Shown here one piece after another: positions 17,015 through 25,229 of a DNA stretch of 56,728 nucleotides (position 1 is its first letter; each line of letters starts with the position of its first letter). Position numbers and translations under genes: made by a program. The DNA comes from Alphaproteobacteria bacterium (lineage in GTDB: Bacteria > Pseudomonadota > Alphaproteobacteria > Acetobacterales > Acetobacteraceae). The notes below the pieces were generated by a model that saw only the letters and a list, made by a program, of their open reading frames with translations, was not told where the DNA came from and made no database searches. The stretch covers positions 1 to 56,728 of the forward strand of contig JAMFRY010000062.1 in the NCBI GenBank assembly GCA_026225015.1, written 5' to 3'.

Positions 17015-17049
17015 GAAAAGCTAGATGAGATAGACCGGTCTAGCTTTTC
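17015..17049. terminator. Perfect 11-bp hairpin after the tRNA-like sequence
   Basis: GAAAAGCTAGA (17015-17025) pairs with TCTAGCTTTTC (17039-17049) around a 13-base loop. It starts one base after the CCA end and finishes two bases before the convergent DUF5615 gene's stop. The A/T-rich base of the stem could serve transcription from either side. Confidence 0.7.
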
Positions 17050-17051
17050 AT

Positions 17052-17459
17052 TTATCTGTTTGTTTTTAATGCGTGAGGGCCGATTTCTACCCACATGCGC
17101 CGCGCGATTTTTTCTAACTTGAATGCCCATTCAAGCTCTAGAAACGACATTGCCTGTTCTATTCGTTTGGAAGCTAACACTTCACCACAACAAATTTGAA
17201 TAAGGCTGAGCCGGTCGAATCTGGTGTTGCGAGGAGTCATGCCATAGCGTTGCGCTATCTGCTTCATGTCCTTGTCGATCGCCACCAAAATAGCGTCGTT
17301 TGCAAGGGCGGTGGCCGCAACGACAGCGTCTGGCGTTCCGTCTGGTAATGCGTCTCGATGATAAATTGGTCTGTGGCCGAATGCGGCTAAAGCTCGTCCT
17401 ACAGAATCAGGAACTCCGGCATCTAAAAAAGCGGTAAACTTAACGCCAATTTGGCTCAA
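17052..17459 (-). CDS. DUF5615-family PIN-like protein, probable toxin
   Basis: A 135-residue protein of the PIN-like fold. FTAFLDAGVPDSVGRALAAFG carries the first acidic residue, PDAVVAATALANDAILVAIDKDM the later ones (DxDM-type), and TRFDRLSLIQI follows. Relatives are usually encoded directly after a DUF433 protein, as here (4-nt overlap), and are treated as RNase-like toxins. Its DNA is markedly AT-richer than its neighbours (26 G+C of 60 in one line counted), suggesting acquisition by transfer. The toxin role is inferred from the family and pairing. Confidence 0.75.
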   Translation of the reverse strand: MSQIGVKFTAFLDAGVPDSVGRALAAFGHRPIYHRDALPDGTPDAVVAATALANDAILVAIDKDMKQIAQRYGMTPRNTRFDRLSLIQICCGEVLASKRIEQAMSFLELEWAFKLEKIARRMWVEIGPHALKTNR

Positions 17460-18091
17460 GCAGCCTCGTCGTAATCAATGGCAGCTCGAATATCATCATC
17501 CGTCAATGTAGGATACTCGTTACGAATTTGAGCGACAGAATATCCCGCCTCTGCAAAAGCTTTCACGCTGTGAACCGGAATGCGAGTTCCCGCCACGACT
17601 GGTTTATTGTGGGCAATATTCTTTTGCTTTTCTATTTTACCAATTTTGGAAACATCACGATGACGCATAGCGATAACAGCGTCTTCAATGCCACTCGTTA
17701 CAACTTGGAGCGGGATTTCAAGAATTGCTTGACCAGAAATAACCTCTTCCCGAACTTCCCCTTCGGGATTGTGGAATATAACTTTGCGGTTCAGAACGTA
17801 CAACGTTGTTTTGGCCCACAAATCGTCTCCAAGGTGAGCCAGTTTGGCTTTGACCTCTCTTAGATGAGTTAGTGTAACGTTCGCATCGTTCCTAAGCGCG
17901 TTTAATACCTTCAATGACACCAGATCACGGAAGGAATATAGCCGGCTGAATTTAGCTCGCCGGTCTTCAAATGCTAGGCTCGGCACAAAAAAATCCGTAT
18001 TATCCCAATCGCGCAGTTGGCGTTTGCTTACCCCAGTTAGCCGCTCGGTCTGGTCCTCAGTAAAGGCGGCGATAACGCTTGAAATTGACAT
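17456..18091 (-). CDS. MerR-like HTH plus DUF433 protein, probable antitoxin
   Basis: A 211-residue protein. The N-terminus is a MerR-type helix-turn-helix (RLTGVSKRQLRDWDNTDFF, then YSFRDLVSLKVLNALR). The C-terminus is a DUF433 domain (KPVVAGTRIPVHSVKAF, then YPTLTDDDIRAAIDYDE), the usual partner of DUF5615 toxins. I chose the ATG at 18091 because AAAGGAGGG sits six bases upstream; a start at 18109 would overlap that site. With two HTH-type domains it probably represses its own operon. The two genes overlap by 4 nt and share low GC content. Confidence 0.75.
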   Translation of the reverse strand: MSISSVIAAFTEDQTERLTGVSKRQLRDWDNTDFFVPSLAFEDRRAKFSRLYSFRDLVSLKVLNALRNDANVTLTHLREVKAKLAHLGDDLWAKTTLYVLNRKVIFHNPEGEVREEVISGQAILEIPLQVVTSGIEDAVIAMRHRDVSKIGKIEKQKNIAHNKPVVAGTRIPVHSVKAFAEAGYSVAQIRNEYPTLTDDDIRAAIDYDEAA

Positions 18092-18231
18092 ATCGACCCT
18101 CCTTTTCACGACACTGGACCAAAGTTGAAGTGAATCGTAACATATCTAACCGAAGACATTCAACTAGCATCGTAAGCCGTTGAAAAACTTATGTCTAGTT
18201 TCTTACAACCACGGCAAAAAACCGTGCCTAC

Positions 18232-20061
18232 TTACTGCGACGCCGCAACAGTCGCCAGCACGATCGCCCCATAGCGGTCCAGCTTGGTCGTCCCCATGCC
18301 CGGAATTTCCGCGAGTTTCGCCAGGCTCGCGGGCCGCGCGGTCGCAATGGCGATCAGCGTCGCATCGTGGAAAATCACATAGGCCGGAACGTTCTGTTCT
18401 TTCGCCATTCTGGCGCGCTCGGCGCGCAGCGCATCGAACAAGGCGCTCGCGGATGGCGGCACGGCGGCGCGCTCTTTTTTCTGGCGGATGGCGGCGGCGG
18501 TCGGCGCCTGGTCGCGGCGGAACGAGAGCGTTTCGGTCCCGCGCAGGATGGTCTGGGCGCGCCCCGTGATTTTCAGCGCACCGAAGGCATCGTGATCGAC
18601 CTCGATCGCGCCCAGCACGATGAGCTGGCGGAACACCGATCCCCATTCCCTGCGGTCGAGCTCCGTTCCCACGCCAAAAGTCGGCAGCTTGTCGTGCCCG
18701 AAGCGGGCAATTTTCTCGGTAGCGACCCCAAGCAGAATATCCGTCAAATGGCCGATGCCGAAGCGCGCGCCGGAGCGCAAAATCGCGGAGAGCGCTTTGC
18801 GCGCCGCGGTGGTCGCGTCCCACGTCGCGGATGGGGCGTTGCAGGTGTCGCAATTGCCGCAGGGCGCGGCCATGGTCTCGCCGAAATGCGCCAGGATCGC
18901 CTGGCGCCGGCAGGCGGCCGTTTCGCACACGCCGAGCAAGGAATCGAGCTTGCCGCGCTCGACGCGTTTGATCTCGGGCGGCGAGGCCCCGCTATCGATC
19001 ATGTTGCGGCGGAACACGATGTCCTGCATCCCATAGAGCAGCAATGTCTCGGCAGGCGCGCCGTCCCGCCCGGCCCGGCCGGTTTCCTGATAGAACGCCT
19101 CCAAACTGCCTGGCAGATCAACATGGACGACAAAGCGGATATCCGGCTTGTCGATACCCATGCCGAAGGCGACGGTGGCGACCAGGATGATCGCTTCCTC
19201 GGCAAGAAACGCATCCTGGTTGCGCGAGCGGATTCCTGCGCCCAGCCCGGCATGATACGGTAGCGCGTTGAAGCCGGCGGCGACCAAAGCGGCGGCGGTC
19301 TCATCCACGGTGGCGCGGCTCAGGCAATAAACAATGCCGGATTCCCCCGGATGCGCTTTCAAAAAGGTCTGAAGCTGGCGCTGCGGCGCGGCTTTGGGAA
19401 CGATGGCATAGCGGATATTCGGCCGATCGAAGCTGGCGAGGAACAACCTGGCATCCGGCAGGCGCAGGCGGCGGCGGATATCCTCGCGCGACTGCATGTC
19501 GGCGGTGGCGGTGAGCGCGATGCGCGGCACGCCGGGAAAGCGCTCGGCAAGCCCGGCGAGCTGCAGATATTCCGGCCGGAAGTCGTGCCCCCATTGGCTG
19601 ACGCAATGCGCCTCATCGATGGCGAATAAAGCGATATTGGCGCCGTCCAGCATGTCCAGAAAATCCGGCATCATCAGCCGTTCCGGCGCGACATAGAGCA
19701 GATCGAGCCGCCCGGCCCGCAGATCGGCGCGCACCTTGGTGCGCTCCGCCGGCTCCAGACTGGAATTGAGCGCGGCCGCGTTGATCCCAAGCTGCCGAAG
19801 GGCCGCGACCTGGTTGCGCATCAGCGCGATCAGCGGCGAGACGACAATGCCCACCCCGTCGCGGCACAAAGCGGGAAGCTGATAGCACAGCGATTTTCCG
19901 CCGCCGGTGGGCATCAGCACGATGGCGTCATTGCCGGAAATGACGTGTTCAATAATCTCCGCCTGCTGACCCCGAAACCCCGGCAGGCCGAAGACATTGT
20001 GCAGAACGGTCTCGGAGCCGGGTTTGGTTGGGAAATACGGGATTGCGAGCTCGGAGGGCAT
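18232..20061 (-). CDS. recQ: ATP-dependent DNA helicase RecQ
   Basis: A 3'-5' DNA helicase for recombination and fork repair. Of 609 residues, the Q-motif region FGLPGFRGQQ is near 24-33, Walker A PTGGGKS at 51-57 and DEAH at 149-152. Further motifs are LTATAD, VATVAFGMGIDKPDIRFV and YQETGRAGRDG. A Zn-binding cysteine cluster reads CETAACRR...CGNCDTC. The RQC winged-helix domain follows, and a C-terminal HRDC domain occupies about 530-609, ending EIPGMGTTKLDRYG. It is complete and of normal length. It is read toward the antitoxin gene. Confidence 0.96.
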   Translation of the reverse strand: MPSELAIPYFPTKPGSETVLHNVFGLPGFRGQQAEIIEHVISGNDAIVLMPTGGGKSLCYQLPALCRDGVGIVVSPLIALMRNQVAALRQLGINAAALNSSLEPAERTKVRADLRAGRLDLLYVAPERLMMPDFLDMLDGANIALFAIDEAHCVSQWGHDFRPEYLQLAGLAERFPGVPRIALTATADMQSREDIRRRLRLPDARLFLASFDRPNIRYAIVPKAAPQRQLQTFLKAHPGESGIVYCLSRATVDETAAALVAAGFNALPYHAGLGAGIRSRNQDAFLAEEAIILVATVAFGMGIDKPDIRFVVHVDLPGSLEAFYQETGRAGRDGAPAETLLLYGMQDIVFRRNMIDSGASPPEIKRVERGKLDSLLGVCETAACRRQAILAHFGETMAAPCGNCDTCNAPSATWDATTAARKALSAILRSGARFGIGHLTDILLGVATEKIARFGHDKLPTFGVGTELDRREWGSVFRQLIVLGAIEVDHDAFGALKITGRAQTILRGTETLSFRRDQAPTAAAIRQKKERAAVPPSASALFDALRAERARMAKEQNVPAYVIFHDATLIAIATARPASLAKLAEIPGMGTTKLDRYGAIVLATVAASQ

Positions 20062-20367
20062 TCCTTCTGCTTACAGGCGCGCGGCGCGCCGGAGCAAACC
20101 GGATCATATGCGGTTGGATCAACTCGTCCGACTCAATCCAACCGCCTAAAATTTATCGCCGAAATAAAACCTAGTGGCAGAAATCATCCACAGGGTACCC
20201 GTCTTCGACTGATCGGCCGACCGGCAACGGCACCCATTGAGTTTATTGGATAGGGTAGCGTCTGCAGATGTCTTAATTTTCGATACCCACCACTATAAGG
20301 TGGTTCTGTTGTGGAATTTGGTAAAATCTTCATAATGTGACCCAGTACTAACGTCCGGTGTTCACCC
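20062..20367. other. Divergent intergenic region between recQ and a membrane-protein gene
   Basis: About 300 bases with no coding frame I can support. It must hold the promoters of recQ (leftward) and of the membrane-protein gene (rightward). AT-richer stretches lie around 20260-20345, but I cannot assign specific boxes. Confidence 0.4.
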
Positions 20368-21417
20368 ATGCCTTCCGCCGCTCGCACAGCCAAGCTTCTA
20401 CTGGCGATCATCATTTTGTCTCTGGGAACATACGAAATCTTTTTCACTCTGTACCGCATCATGATCTTCCAGACTGTACCGCGAGATGATTATGCGCCTT
20501 ATCTGCTCTGGCTGGTACATGCGTCCGGCGGCCAGTTGCCGGGGTCGCCTTATATCTACCGGTTCCTAAGCGTTGCGCTCGCATGGCCGCTTTATCATCT
20601 TCTGCCTGCGGTTCCCCTGACGAATATTCCCGTAAACATTCCTCACGATTACGAGCGCGCCACAGGAGCGATGGCCCTTCTCTCCGATCTCAGCGCGATC
20701 GTCGCAGTGGTGTTGTGTTTTGACTTCGCCCGAAGGCTCGGCGAATCGGCGCTCGTAGGAATTTTGAGCGGCGTTTTAGTCTATGCGGGCTGCTGGTTCA
20801 CGCAAATTGAAGGCATTGATCCCGTTACAATCCTTGGCATCATGATCGTTGCCATGCTGCTGCGGGCTCCAGACTGGTGTTGGATTGTGCTCATTCCGTT
20901 GATGTTCGTCAACGAGAAGATCGGGATCATCACCTTCCTATTTCTGGCTTTGCGCTGCGTCACCTCGAAGGCGGACTGCAAGCTCTTTTCTCGTAAGCTT
21001 GCCTGGGTTCTGTTGGCCCTTGCGGCGTATTGCGCAGTACTATTTCTTATCCGTGCACAGGGGAACTCCTATCAAGTGACCCCTTCCGGCTATGCCGGCC
21101 ATATATTGGCCAATATGAGGACGAATTTTTCGACCCGCGGACTGCTGCTAAGCTGGGGGCCTTGCGGTCTTTTTATCCTACTTGCGTTGCTGAGCGAACA
21201 TAACAGCACCTTGAACCTCTTCAGCCCGCGTGATGTTCTGCTCATACCGGCGCTTATGCTTGTTGGGCTTGTCCTGACAACCGATTTCCAGCTGGGGCGG
21301 ATCGTGATGATGTCGATGCCTCTGTTTGCAATACCTGGGGCAGTCCGGATCGCGCGGTTGCTGGACCCGCCGCTCCAGCCACCAAACTCCGGACAAAAAG
21401 TTTCGCCCATAGCCTGA
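20368..21417 (+). CDS. Multi-pass membrane protein of unknown function
   Basis: A 349-residue protein with roughly eight to nine hydrophobic segments, starting with LLLAIIILSLGTYEIFFTLY and including SAIVAVVLCFDFA, VGILSGVLVYAGCWF, WCWIVLIPLMF, LAWVLLALAAYCAVLFLI and LLSWGPCGLFILLALL. A short Pro-rich tail follows. The layout recalls GT-C-type glycosyltransferase or polysaccharide-associated membrane proteins, but I see no decisive motif. It lies next to a broken methyltransferase gene, and its base composition is somewhat less GC-rich than its neighbours (34 of 60 in one line counted), which fits a transferred surface-polysaccharide fragment. No function assigned. Confidence 0.7.
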   Translation: MPSAARTAKLLLAIIILSLGTYEIFFTLYRIMIFQTVPRDDYAPYLLWLVHASGGQLPGSPYIYRFLSVALAWPLYHLLPAVPLTNIPVNIPHDYERATGAMALLSDLSAIVAVVLCFDFARRLGESALVGILSGVLVYAGCWFTQIEGIDPVTILGIMIVAMLLRAPDWCWIVLIPLMFVNEKIGIITFLFLALRCVTSKADCKLFSRKLAWVLLALAAYCAVLFLIRAQGNSYQVTPSGYAGHILANMRTNFSTRGLLLSWGPCGLFILLALLSEHNSTLNLFSPRDVLLIPALMLVGLVLTTDFQLGRIVMMSMPLFAIPGAVRIARLLDPPLQPPNSGQKVSPIA

Positions 21418-21429
21418 GACGCTTACCGA

Positions 21430-21700
21430 GCAGGATGTCCATCAAACCGAGCAAAGCGGTGCAGGATCACGCAACGCTGAAAACACTGGTTCATTTGTGG
21501 GCGCGGCACCCTGCCCAACGCTTTTCGATTTCAGCCTCTGAAATGGCCGTCGCGGTACCGGAGAACGCGGGTCTATATATTCCAGACCAAGCCCCCTTGG
21601 CGACCACCTTTCCTCCGCCGCAACCAAAATCCAGCAGCTTCGCCGGCGGCGGGAAGCGGGATGCAGCGAGGTTCAGAATAAAGTCATAGTTGCGCGACAT
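21430..21700 (-). pseudogene. Truncated, frameshifted SAM-dependent methyltransferase remnant
   Basis: The minus strand begins MSRNYDFILNLAASRF, then AKLLDFGCGGGKVVA, a clear class I methyltransferase motif I (LDFGCGxG) with the usual preceding helix. Shortly after, the frame breaks. A different frame supplies GLGLEYIDPRS, which looks like the next strand (a 'GLEYIG' type segment). The rest of the roughly 200-residue domain is missing before the neighbouring convergent gene. I read it as a relic with one frameshift and a 3' deletion. Confidence 0.5.
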
Positions 21701-21719
21701 CTCTTCAGGTTTTGGTCGT

Positions 21720-22064
21720 TCAGGTTTTTGCTGGCAGCATCAGCTCCGGCACGCGGCCCTGGTTTTCGATATGTTTGTCGATCACCCTGTCCACGGCGGC
21801 GCGCGAGTCCAGGCGATACCAAACGCCTTCCGGGTAGATCACCGCGCAGGGGCCAAGCTCGCAGCGGTCCAGGCAGGCAGCGGCGTTGATGCGGATATTG
21901 GGGATCTTCTCCTCCTTGGCGCGGACTTTCATATAATCCTTGAGCTTCTCCGAACCCTTGGAGGCGCAGCAGCCGCGCTCATGGCCCTCCGGCCGGCGGT
22001 TGGTGCAGATGAATACATGCGTCTCGTAGAAAAGCGGCGGGTCGTTCGGCTGGCGGCTGCCCAT
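21720..22064 (-). CDS. Thioredoxin-like [2Fe-2S] ferredoxin
   Basis: A 114-residue protein of the thioredoxin-fold 2Fe-2S ferredoxin family. HVFICTNRRPEGHERGCCA supplies the first cysteines, and ACLDRCELGPCAVIYPEGVWY the others. This C...C / CxxxC pattern is typical of the family. The role is electron transfer to an unknown partner. It starts 89 nt from the divergent msrB gene. GGAGTAACAG precedes the ATG. Confidence 0.9.
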   Translation of the reverse strand: MGSRQPNDPPLFYETHVFICTNRRPEGHERGCCASKGSEKLKDYMKVRAKEEKIPNIRINAAACLDRCELGPCAVIYPEGVWYRLDSRAAVDRVIDKHIENQGRVPELMLPAKT

Positions 22065-22153
22065 TCTGTTACTCCTGCTGGTTCAGGTGTATGTAAAGGG
22101 GTGGACGTGCGAGGGAAAGGTTAGGGTCTGATGAATGCGGCGGGAGCAAAATC

Positions 22154-22648
22154 ATGATCGGACGTAGAAAGGCGATGCTGCTGGGCTCGGCGGCTGCCAT
22201 GGCGGCAATCGGAGCGCGGGCGCTGCATCAGGCAAAACCCGCTTACGGGGCGGAGCATAACTTTGAAGTCACGCATAGCGATGCGGAGTGGCAGAAGATT
22301 CTCTCGCAGGCGCAGTACAATATTCTGCGCGAGCAAGGCACGGAGCCGCCCTTCAGCTCGGCTTTGCTGAACGAGCATCGCAAGGGCAGCTTCACCTGCG
22401 CCGGCTGTGCGCTGCCGCTCTTCTCCTCAGCGACGAAATTCGACAGCGGCACCGGCTGGCCGAGTTTCTGGCAACCCTTGCCGAATGCGGTGCAAACAAC
22501 GGAGGATGATTCGCTTGGAATGCAGCGGACCGAAGTGCATTGCCGGCGCTGCGGCGGCCATCTGGGCCATGTGTTCCCAGACGGCCCGCCGCCAACCGGG
22601 CTGCGCTATTGCATGGACGGCCTAGCACTGATTTTTGCTCCAGCGTAA
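22154..22648 (+). CDS. msrB: Peptide-methionine (R)-S-oxide reductase MsrB, probably exported
   Basis: Reduces methionine-R-sulfoxide in oxidised proteins. Of 164 residues, the first 32 look like a twin-arginine-type export signal (GRRKAMLLGSAAAMAAIGA), so it probably works in the periplasm. Zinc cysteines are in CAGCALP and CRRCGGH. FDSGTGWPSFW and LGHVFPDGP are family signatures, and the catalytic cysteine is Cys153 in RYCMDG. Homologues more often read RYC(I/V)N(S/G) here; Met-Asp is a mild deviation. The next gene follows closely, so they may be co-transcribed. Confidence 0.93.
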   Translation: MIGRRKAMLLGSAAAMAAIGARALHQAKPAYGAEHNFEVTHSDAEWQKILSQAQYNILREQGTEPPFSSALLNEHRKGSFTCAGCALPLFSSATKFDSGTGWPSFWQPLPNAVQTTEDDSLGMQRTEVHCRRCGGHLGHVFPDGPPPTGLRYCMDGLALIFAPA

Positions 22649-22661
22649 AGGCGCGTTCATC

Positions 22662-23171
22662 ATGACAGAGACCGTCAACAGCCGGATGAGCGCAGAAATC
22701 AGCAGCGGGTTCGTGCTGTTTTTGATCGGCATGCGGATCAATCGGCCCTGGAAACTGGCAAGCTGGGTGCCGGTGCTGCTGGCGATGCCAAAAATGCTGC
22801 GCGAGCTTGCAGCCCGGCCTGAGCTCGGCTTGTTGCACTACCGGCTGCAACTTGGCTTTCCGAATATCATGGTCGTGCAATACTGGAAAAATTTTACCCA
22901 GCTGAACGAATATGCCTCGGCGCGGGAGGGTGCGCATCTGCCGGCCTGGGTTGCGTTCAACAAAGCCGTTGGCACCAGCGGCGATGTCGGAATCTGGCAT
23001 GAAACCTATTTGGCTGCGCCGGGAACATACGAGGCAATCTATGTGAACATGCCGCCCTACGGGATTGGGGCCGCCGGCGAACGATTCGAAGCGAAGGCCG
23101 AGCGCGCGACTGCGGCGAAGCGCATGCAGCAAAGGCGGCCGGCCGAGGCGCACGATGACAAGCGCGCCTAA
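22662..23171 (+). CDS. DUF4188 family protein (putative monooxygenase-like)
   Basis: A 169-residue protein resembling the DUF4188/phenylacetaldoxime dehydratase-like group: FVLFLIGMRINRPWKLASWVPV, then LGLLHYRLQLGFPNIMVVQYWKNF and GIWHETYLAAPGTYEAIYVNMPPYG. It has a ferredoxin-like alpha-beta barrel character. Biochemistry is largely unknown. I chose the ATG at 22662, with AAAGG upstream, over a start inside msrB. Context among redox genes (msrB before, glutathione peroxidase after) hints at stress response, but this is inference. Confidence 0.8.
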   Translation: MTETVNSRMSAEISSGFVLFLIGMRINRPWKLASWVPVLLAMPKMLRELAARPELGLLHYRLQLGFPNIMVVQYWKNFTQLNEYASAREGAHLPAWVAFNKAVGTSGDVGIWHETYLAAPGTYEAIYVNMPPYGIGAAGERFEAKAERATAAKRMQQRRPAEAHDDKRA

Positions 23172-23213
23172 AGATGCAACTCTGCCGGTATCAACCAGGA
23201 TTGAGGGGAAAAC

Positions 23214-23759
23214 ATGACACAGAAAGTTTATGATATTCCGGTGAACACCATCGACGGCGCACCGGCCACCCTTGGCGCCTATAAGGGCAAGGTATTGCTG
23301 GTGGTGAACGTGGCCTCGAAATGCGGGCTGACGCCGCAATATGAGGGCCTGCAAAAACTCTATTCCGAGAAGCATGATCAGGGGCTGGAAGTGCTCGGCT
23401 TCCCGGCCAATAATTTCCGCGGCCAGGAGCCCGGGACCGAGGCGGAGATCAAGGAATTCTGCGCCACCAAATACGACGTGACCTTTCCGCTGTTCGAAAA
23501 AATCTCGGTGGTGGGGGAGGACAAACATCCGCTCTACCAAGCCCTCACGGAAGCGGCGCCGGAAGCGGCAGGCGGGGATGGCTTTCGCACGAATTTGAAA
23601 GGCTATGGGATTGATCCGAACCCGTTGCCGGAAGTGCTGTGGAATTTCGAGAAATTTCTCATCGGCCGCGATGGCGCGGTGATCGGCAGGTTCACGCCGG
23701 ACACCAAGGCAGATGATCCTACCTTGGTTTCAGCCGTGGATGCGGCGCTGGCAAGCTGA
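23214..23759 (+). CDS. Glutathione peroxidase (cysteine type)
   Basis: A 181-residue thiol peroxidase reducing H2O2 and organic hydroperoxides, probably with thioredoxin. The peroxidatic Cys37 is in NVASKCGLTPQYE, Gln71 in FRGQEPG, Trp143-Asn144 in LWNFEKFLI, and a likely resolving Cys83 in EFCATKYDVTFP. The sequence FPANNF replaces the more usual FPCNQF. GAGGGGAAAAC precedes the ATG. It belongs with msrB to a local oxidative-damage group. Confidence 0.94.
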   Translation: MTQKVYDIPVNTIDGAPATLGAYKGKVLLVVNVASKCGLTPQYEGLQKLYSEKHDQGLEVLGFPANNFRGQEPGTEAEIKEFCATKYDVTFPLFEKISVVGEDKHPLYQALTEAAPEAAGGDGFRTNLKGYGIDPNPLPEVLWNFEKFLIGRDGAVIGRFTPDTKADDPTLVSAVDAALAS

Positions 23760-23768
23760 GGGCAATAC

Positions 23769-23796
23769 GATGGGCCGAGCGCAGGCGAGGCCCATC
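23769..23796. repeat. REP-like palindrome (GATGGGC family, diverged copy)
   Basis: GATGGGCC (23769-23776) is complementary to GGCCCATC (23789-23796) around GAGCGCAGGCGA. It lies between convergent gpx and the PilZ gene and reaches the PilZ stop codon. It is a shorter relative of the copies at 38653, 40744, 52459, 55802 and 56553. Confidence 0.65.
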
Positions 23797-24325
23797 AATC
23801 CCGCGGCCCCAACCTATCACGCTCTTCAAGCCACTCCGGCCCGGTCCTCTCGAGAACTGGAAAAAGCTGCCGCGCCTGCGTCTCGCGCGCCAGCAGCGCG
23901 CGAATTTGCTCAGCGGGATACAGCAATCCCCCCGGTTCACCAGGCAGTTCGAGCAACGCGCGCGAAATATGGATAAAATCGTTGAAGGCAATAAAATTCG
24001 CCTTTGCCGGCTGCACCTTTGTCTGAGGCGACTCCGCCGGCGCGATCTCGACATATTTGAAGCCTGCCCGGTTGCCCCTGGCCCAGCAGCGCCGAACGAA
24101 TTGCGTGGCCAAATCGCTGAACCTGATCAGCACCTCTTCCGGCAGCGCTTGCGCCTGCGCCTGCGCCAGCTCCAACTGCAACCCGCCTTCGGATTCGTCG
24201 AGAATGGTGCAGCCGACACCATCCTTTCCACCCAGCATCAACTCGGCCGCCCGGTAAACCGAGCGCCTTTTATGCCGCCTTCGTTCGTCATGCGGTTCGG
24301 CGAGCGCAGCTTGAGACACAGACAT
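23795..24325 (-). CDS. PilZ domain protein, probable cyclic-di-GMP receptor
   Basis: A 176-residue cytosolic protein. The N-terminal ERRRHKRRSVYRAAELML carries the RxxxR c-di-GMP motif and TILDESEGGLQLEL supplies the second (D/N)xSxxG motif, so binding is likely. The C-terminal half (from about residue 95) has no domain I recognise. No motility or polysaccharide gene is adjacent to show the target process. The split glycosyltransferase 17 kb away is the nearest such gene. Confidence 0.85.
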   Translation of the reverse strand: MSVSQAALAEPHDERRRHKRRSVYRAAELMLGGKDGVGCTILDESEGGLQLELAQAQAQALPEEVLIRFSDLATQFVRRCWARGNRAGFKYVEIAPAESPQTKVQPAKANFIAFNDFIHISRALLELPGEPGGLLYPAEQIRALLARETQARQLFPVLERTGPEWLEERDRLGPRD

Positions 24326-24423
24326 CGGACAATACCCTCATCACAGCGGTATTGGCCGACCTTGCTGCGGATTAGTTAACACTCTCCAAAGATTCCGGGT
24401 TTGAAACGCGGATTAAACACTTC

Positions 24424-24476
24424 ACTCCAGTGGGACACATCATTGAAAATGCAGTGTCCCACCAGAGTCATATTTA
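24424..24476 (-). repeat. Hairpin repeat element, copy A
   Basis: GTGGGACAC (24430-24438) pairs with GTGTCCCAC (24454-24462). On the minus strand it reads ATATGACTCTGGTGGGACAC, then the loop TGCATTTTCAATGAT, then the 3' arm. The copy at 47284-47337 shares flank, stem and loop. It lies in the 277-bp gap between the PilZ gene and the coq9-type gene. Confidence 0.75.
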
Positions 24477-24602
24477 GCGCCCGCCCCCTCCAGTGCCCTC
24501 CGGGGCCATTCCACCGACGCTCCGCGCCGGCGGAACCTTCGGCCCCTCCGCCCGCGCGCAGTACCCAGCGTCATGAATGACGCAGGGTCCCACGCGCAAA
24601 AC

Positions 24603-25229
24603 CTAAGCGCCAGGCGCAAACCCCTTCGAGCGTTCTTTCCAACCGTTAAAGCGCGCCGCCAGCCGCTTGCGCAGGCCGCCGATCTTCGCCACATCGGCCA
24701 GCCGGCGATCCAGAAAAGCCAGGCTTGCCTGGTCGTCCTCGGATGTGTCGCGCAGCCAGTACAGCAAGGTCGCGCTGTAAACCCCGGCCAGAATACCGCG
24801 CTTGGTGTACCAGGAAAAATCCGCGGAGGTATCGCCGGCTGCGTGCCAGATCGTATCCACGGTCGCTGCGGTGATGCGCGCCGCCCGCGACGCGTTGAAG
24901 GGTATCGCCGCCCAGGCCAAAGCCCGGCGGATCGCTTCCTTATCGGCGCGGCTCTGCGCCAGCCGGATAACAATAATGGCGCGAATCCGTTCCGGCACCC
25001 GAAGCCCGGCCAACTCCCCCCGCGCCGCCTCTGCCATCCGCTCATCCGCCAGGGCGCAATAGGCTTCGATCATCTCAGCCGAGCCGTTCGGAAACAGCAG
25101 CTTTGCATCGTCCGGATGCTCGCCGATGGCAAGCATCGCCTGGCGCAGCGCCTTGATGGTCCAGCCATCGAAGGGCACCTGCAAAACCAGCGAATCGATC
25201 ACTGCGTCGCGTTGCGGATCAGCGCTCAC
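24603..25229 (-). CDS. COQ9 family protein (ubiquinone biosynthesis accessory)
   Basis: A 208-residue protein homologous to mitochondrial COQ9, a lipid-binding partner of the COQ7 hydroxylase. Typical segments are FDGWTIKALRQAMLAIGE near the N-terminus, VPERIRAIIVIRLAQSRADKEAIRRAL, and DTIWHAAGDTSADFSWYTKR followed by LAGVYSATLLYWL, a strong COQ9 signature. Its GTG start overlaps the def stop codon by 4 nt. The family is largely restricted to alphaproteobacteria and mitochondria, which supports the taxonomic reading. Confidence 0.92.
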   Translation of the reverse strand: MSADPQRDAVIDSLVLQVPFDGWTIKALRQAMLAIGEHPDDAKLLFPNGSAEMIEAYCALADERMAEAARGELAGLRVPERIRAIIVIRLAQSRADKEAIRRALAWAAIPFNASRAARITAATVDTIWHAAGDTSADFSWYTKRGILAGVYSATLLYWLRDTSEDDQASLAFLDRRLADVAKIGGLRKRLAARFNGWKERSKGFAPGA

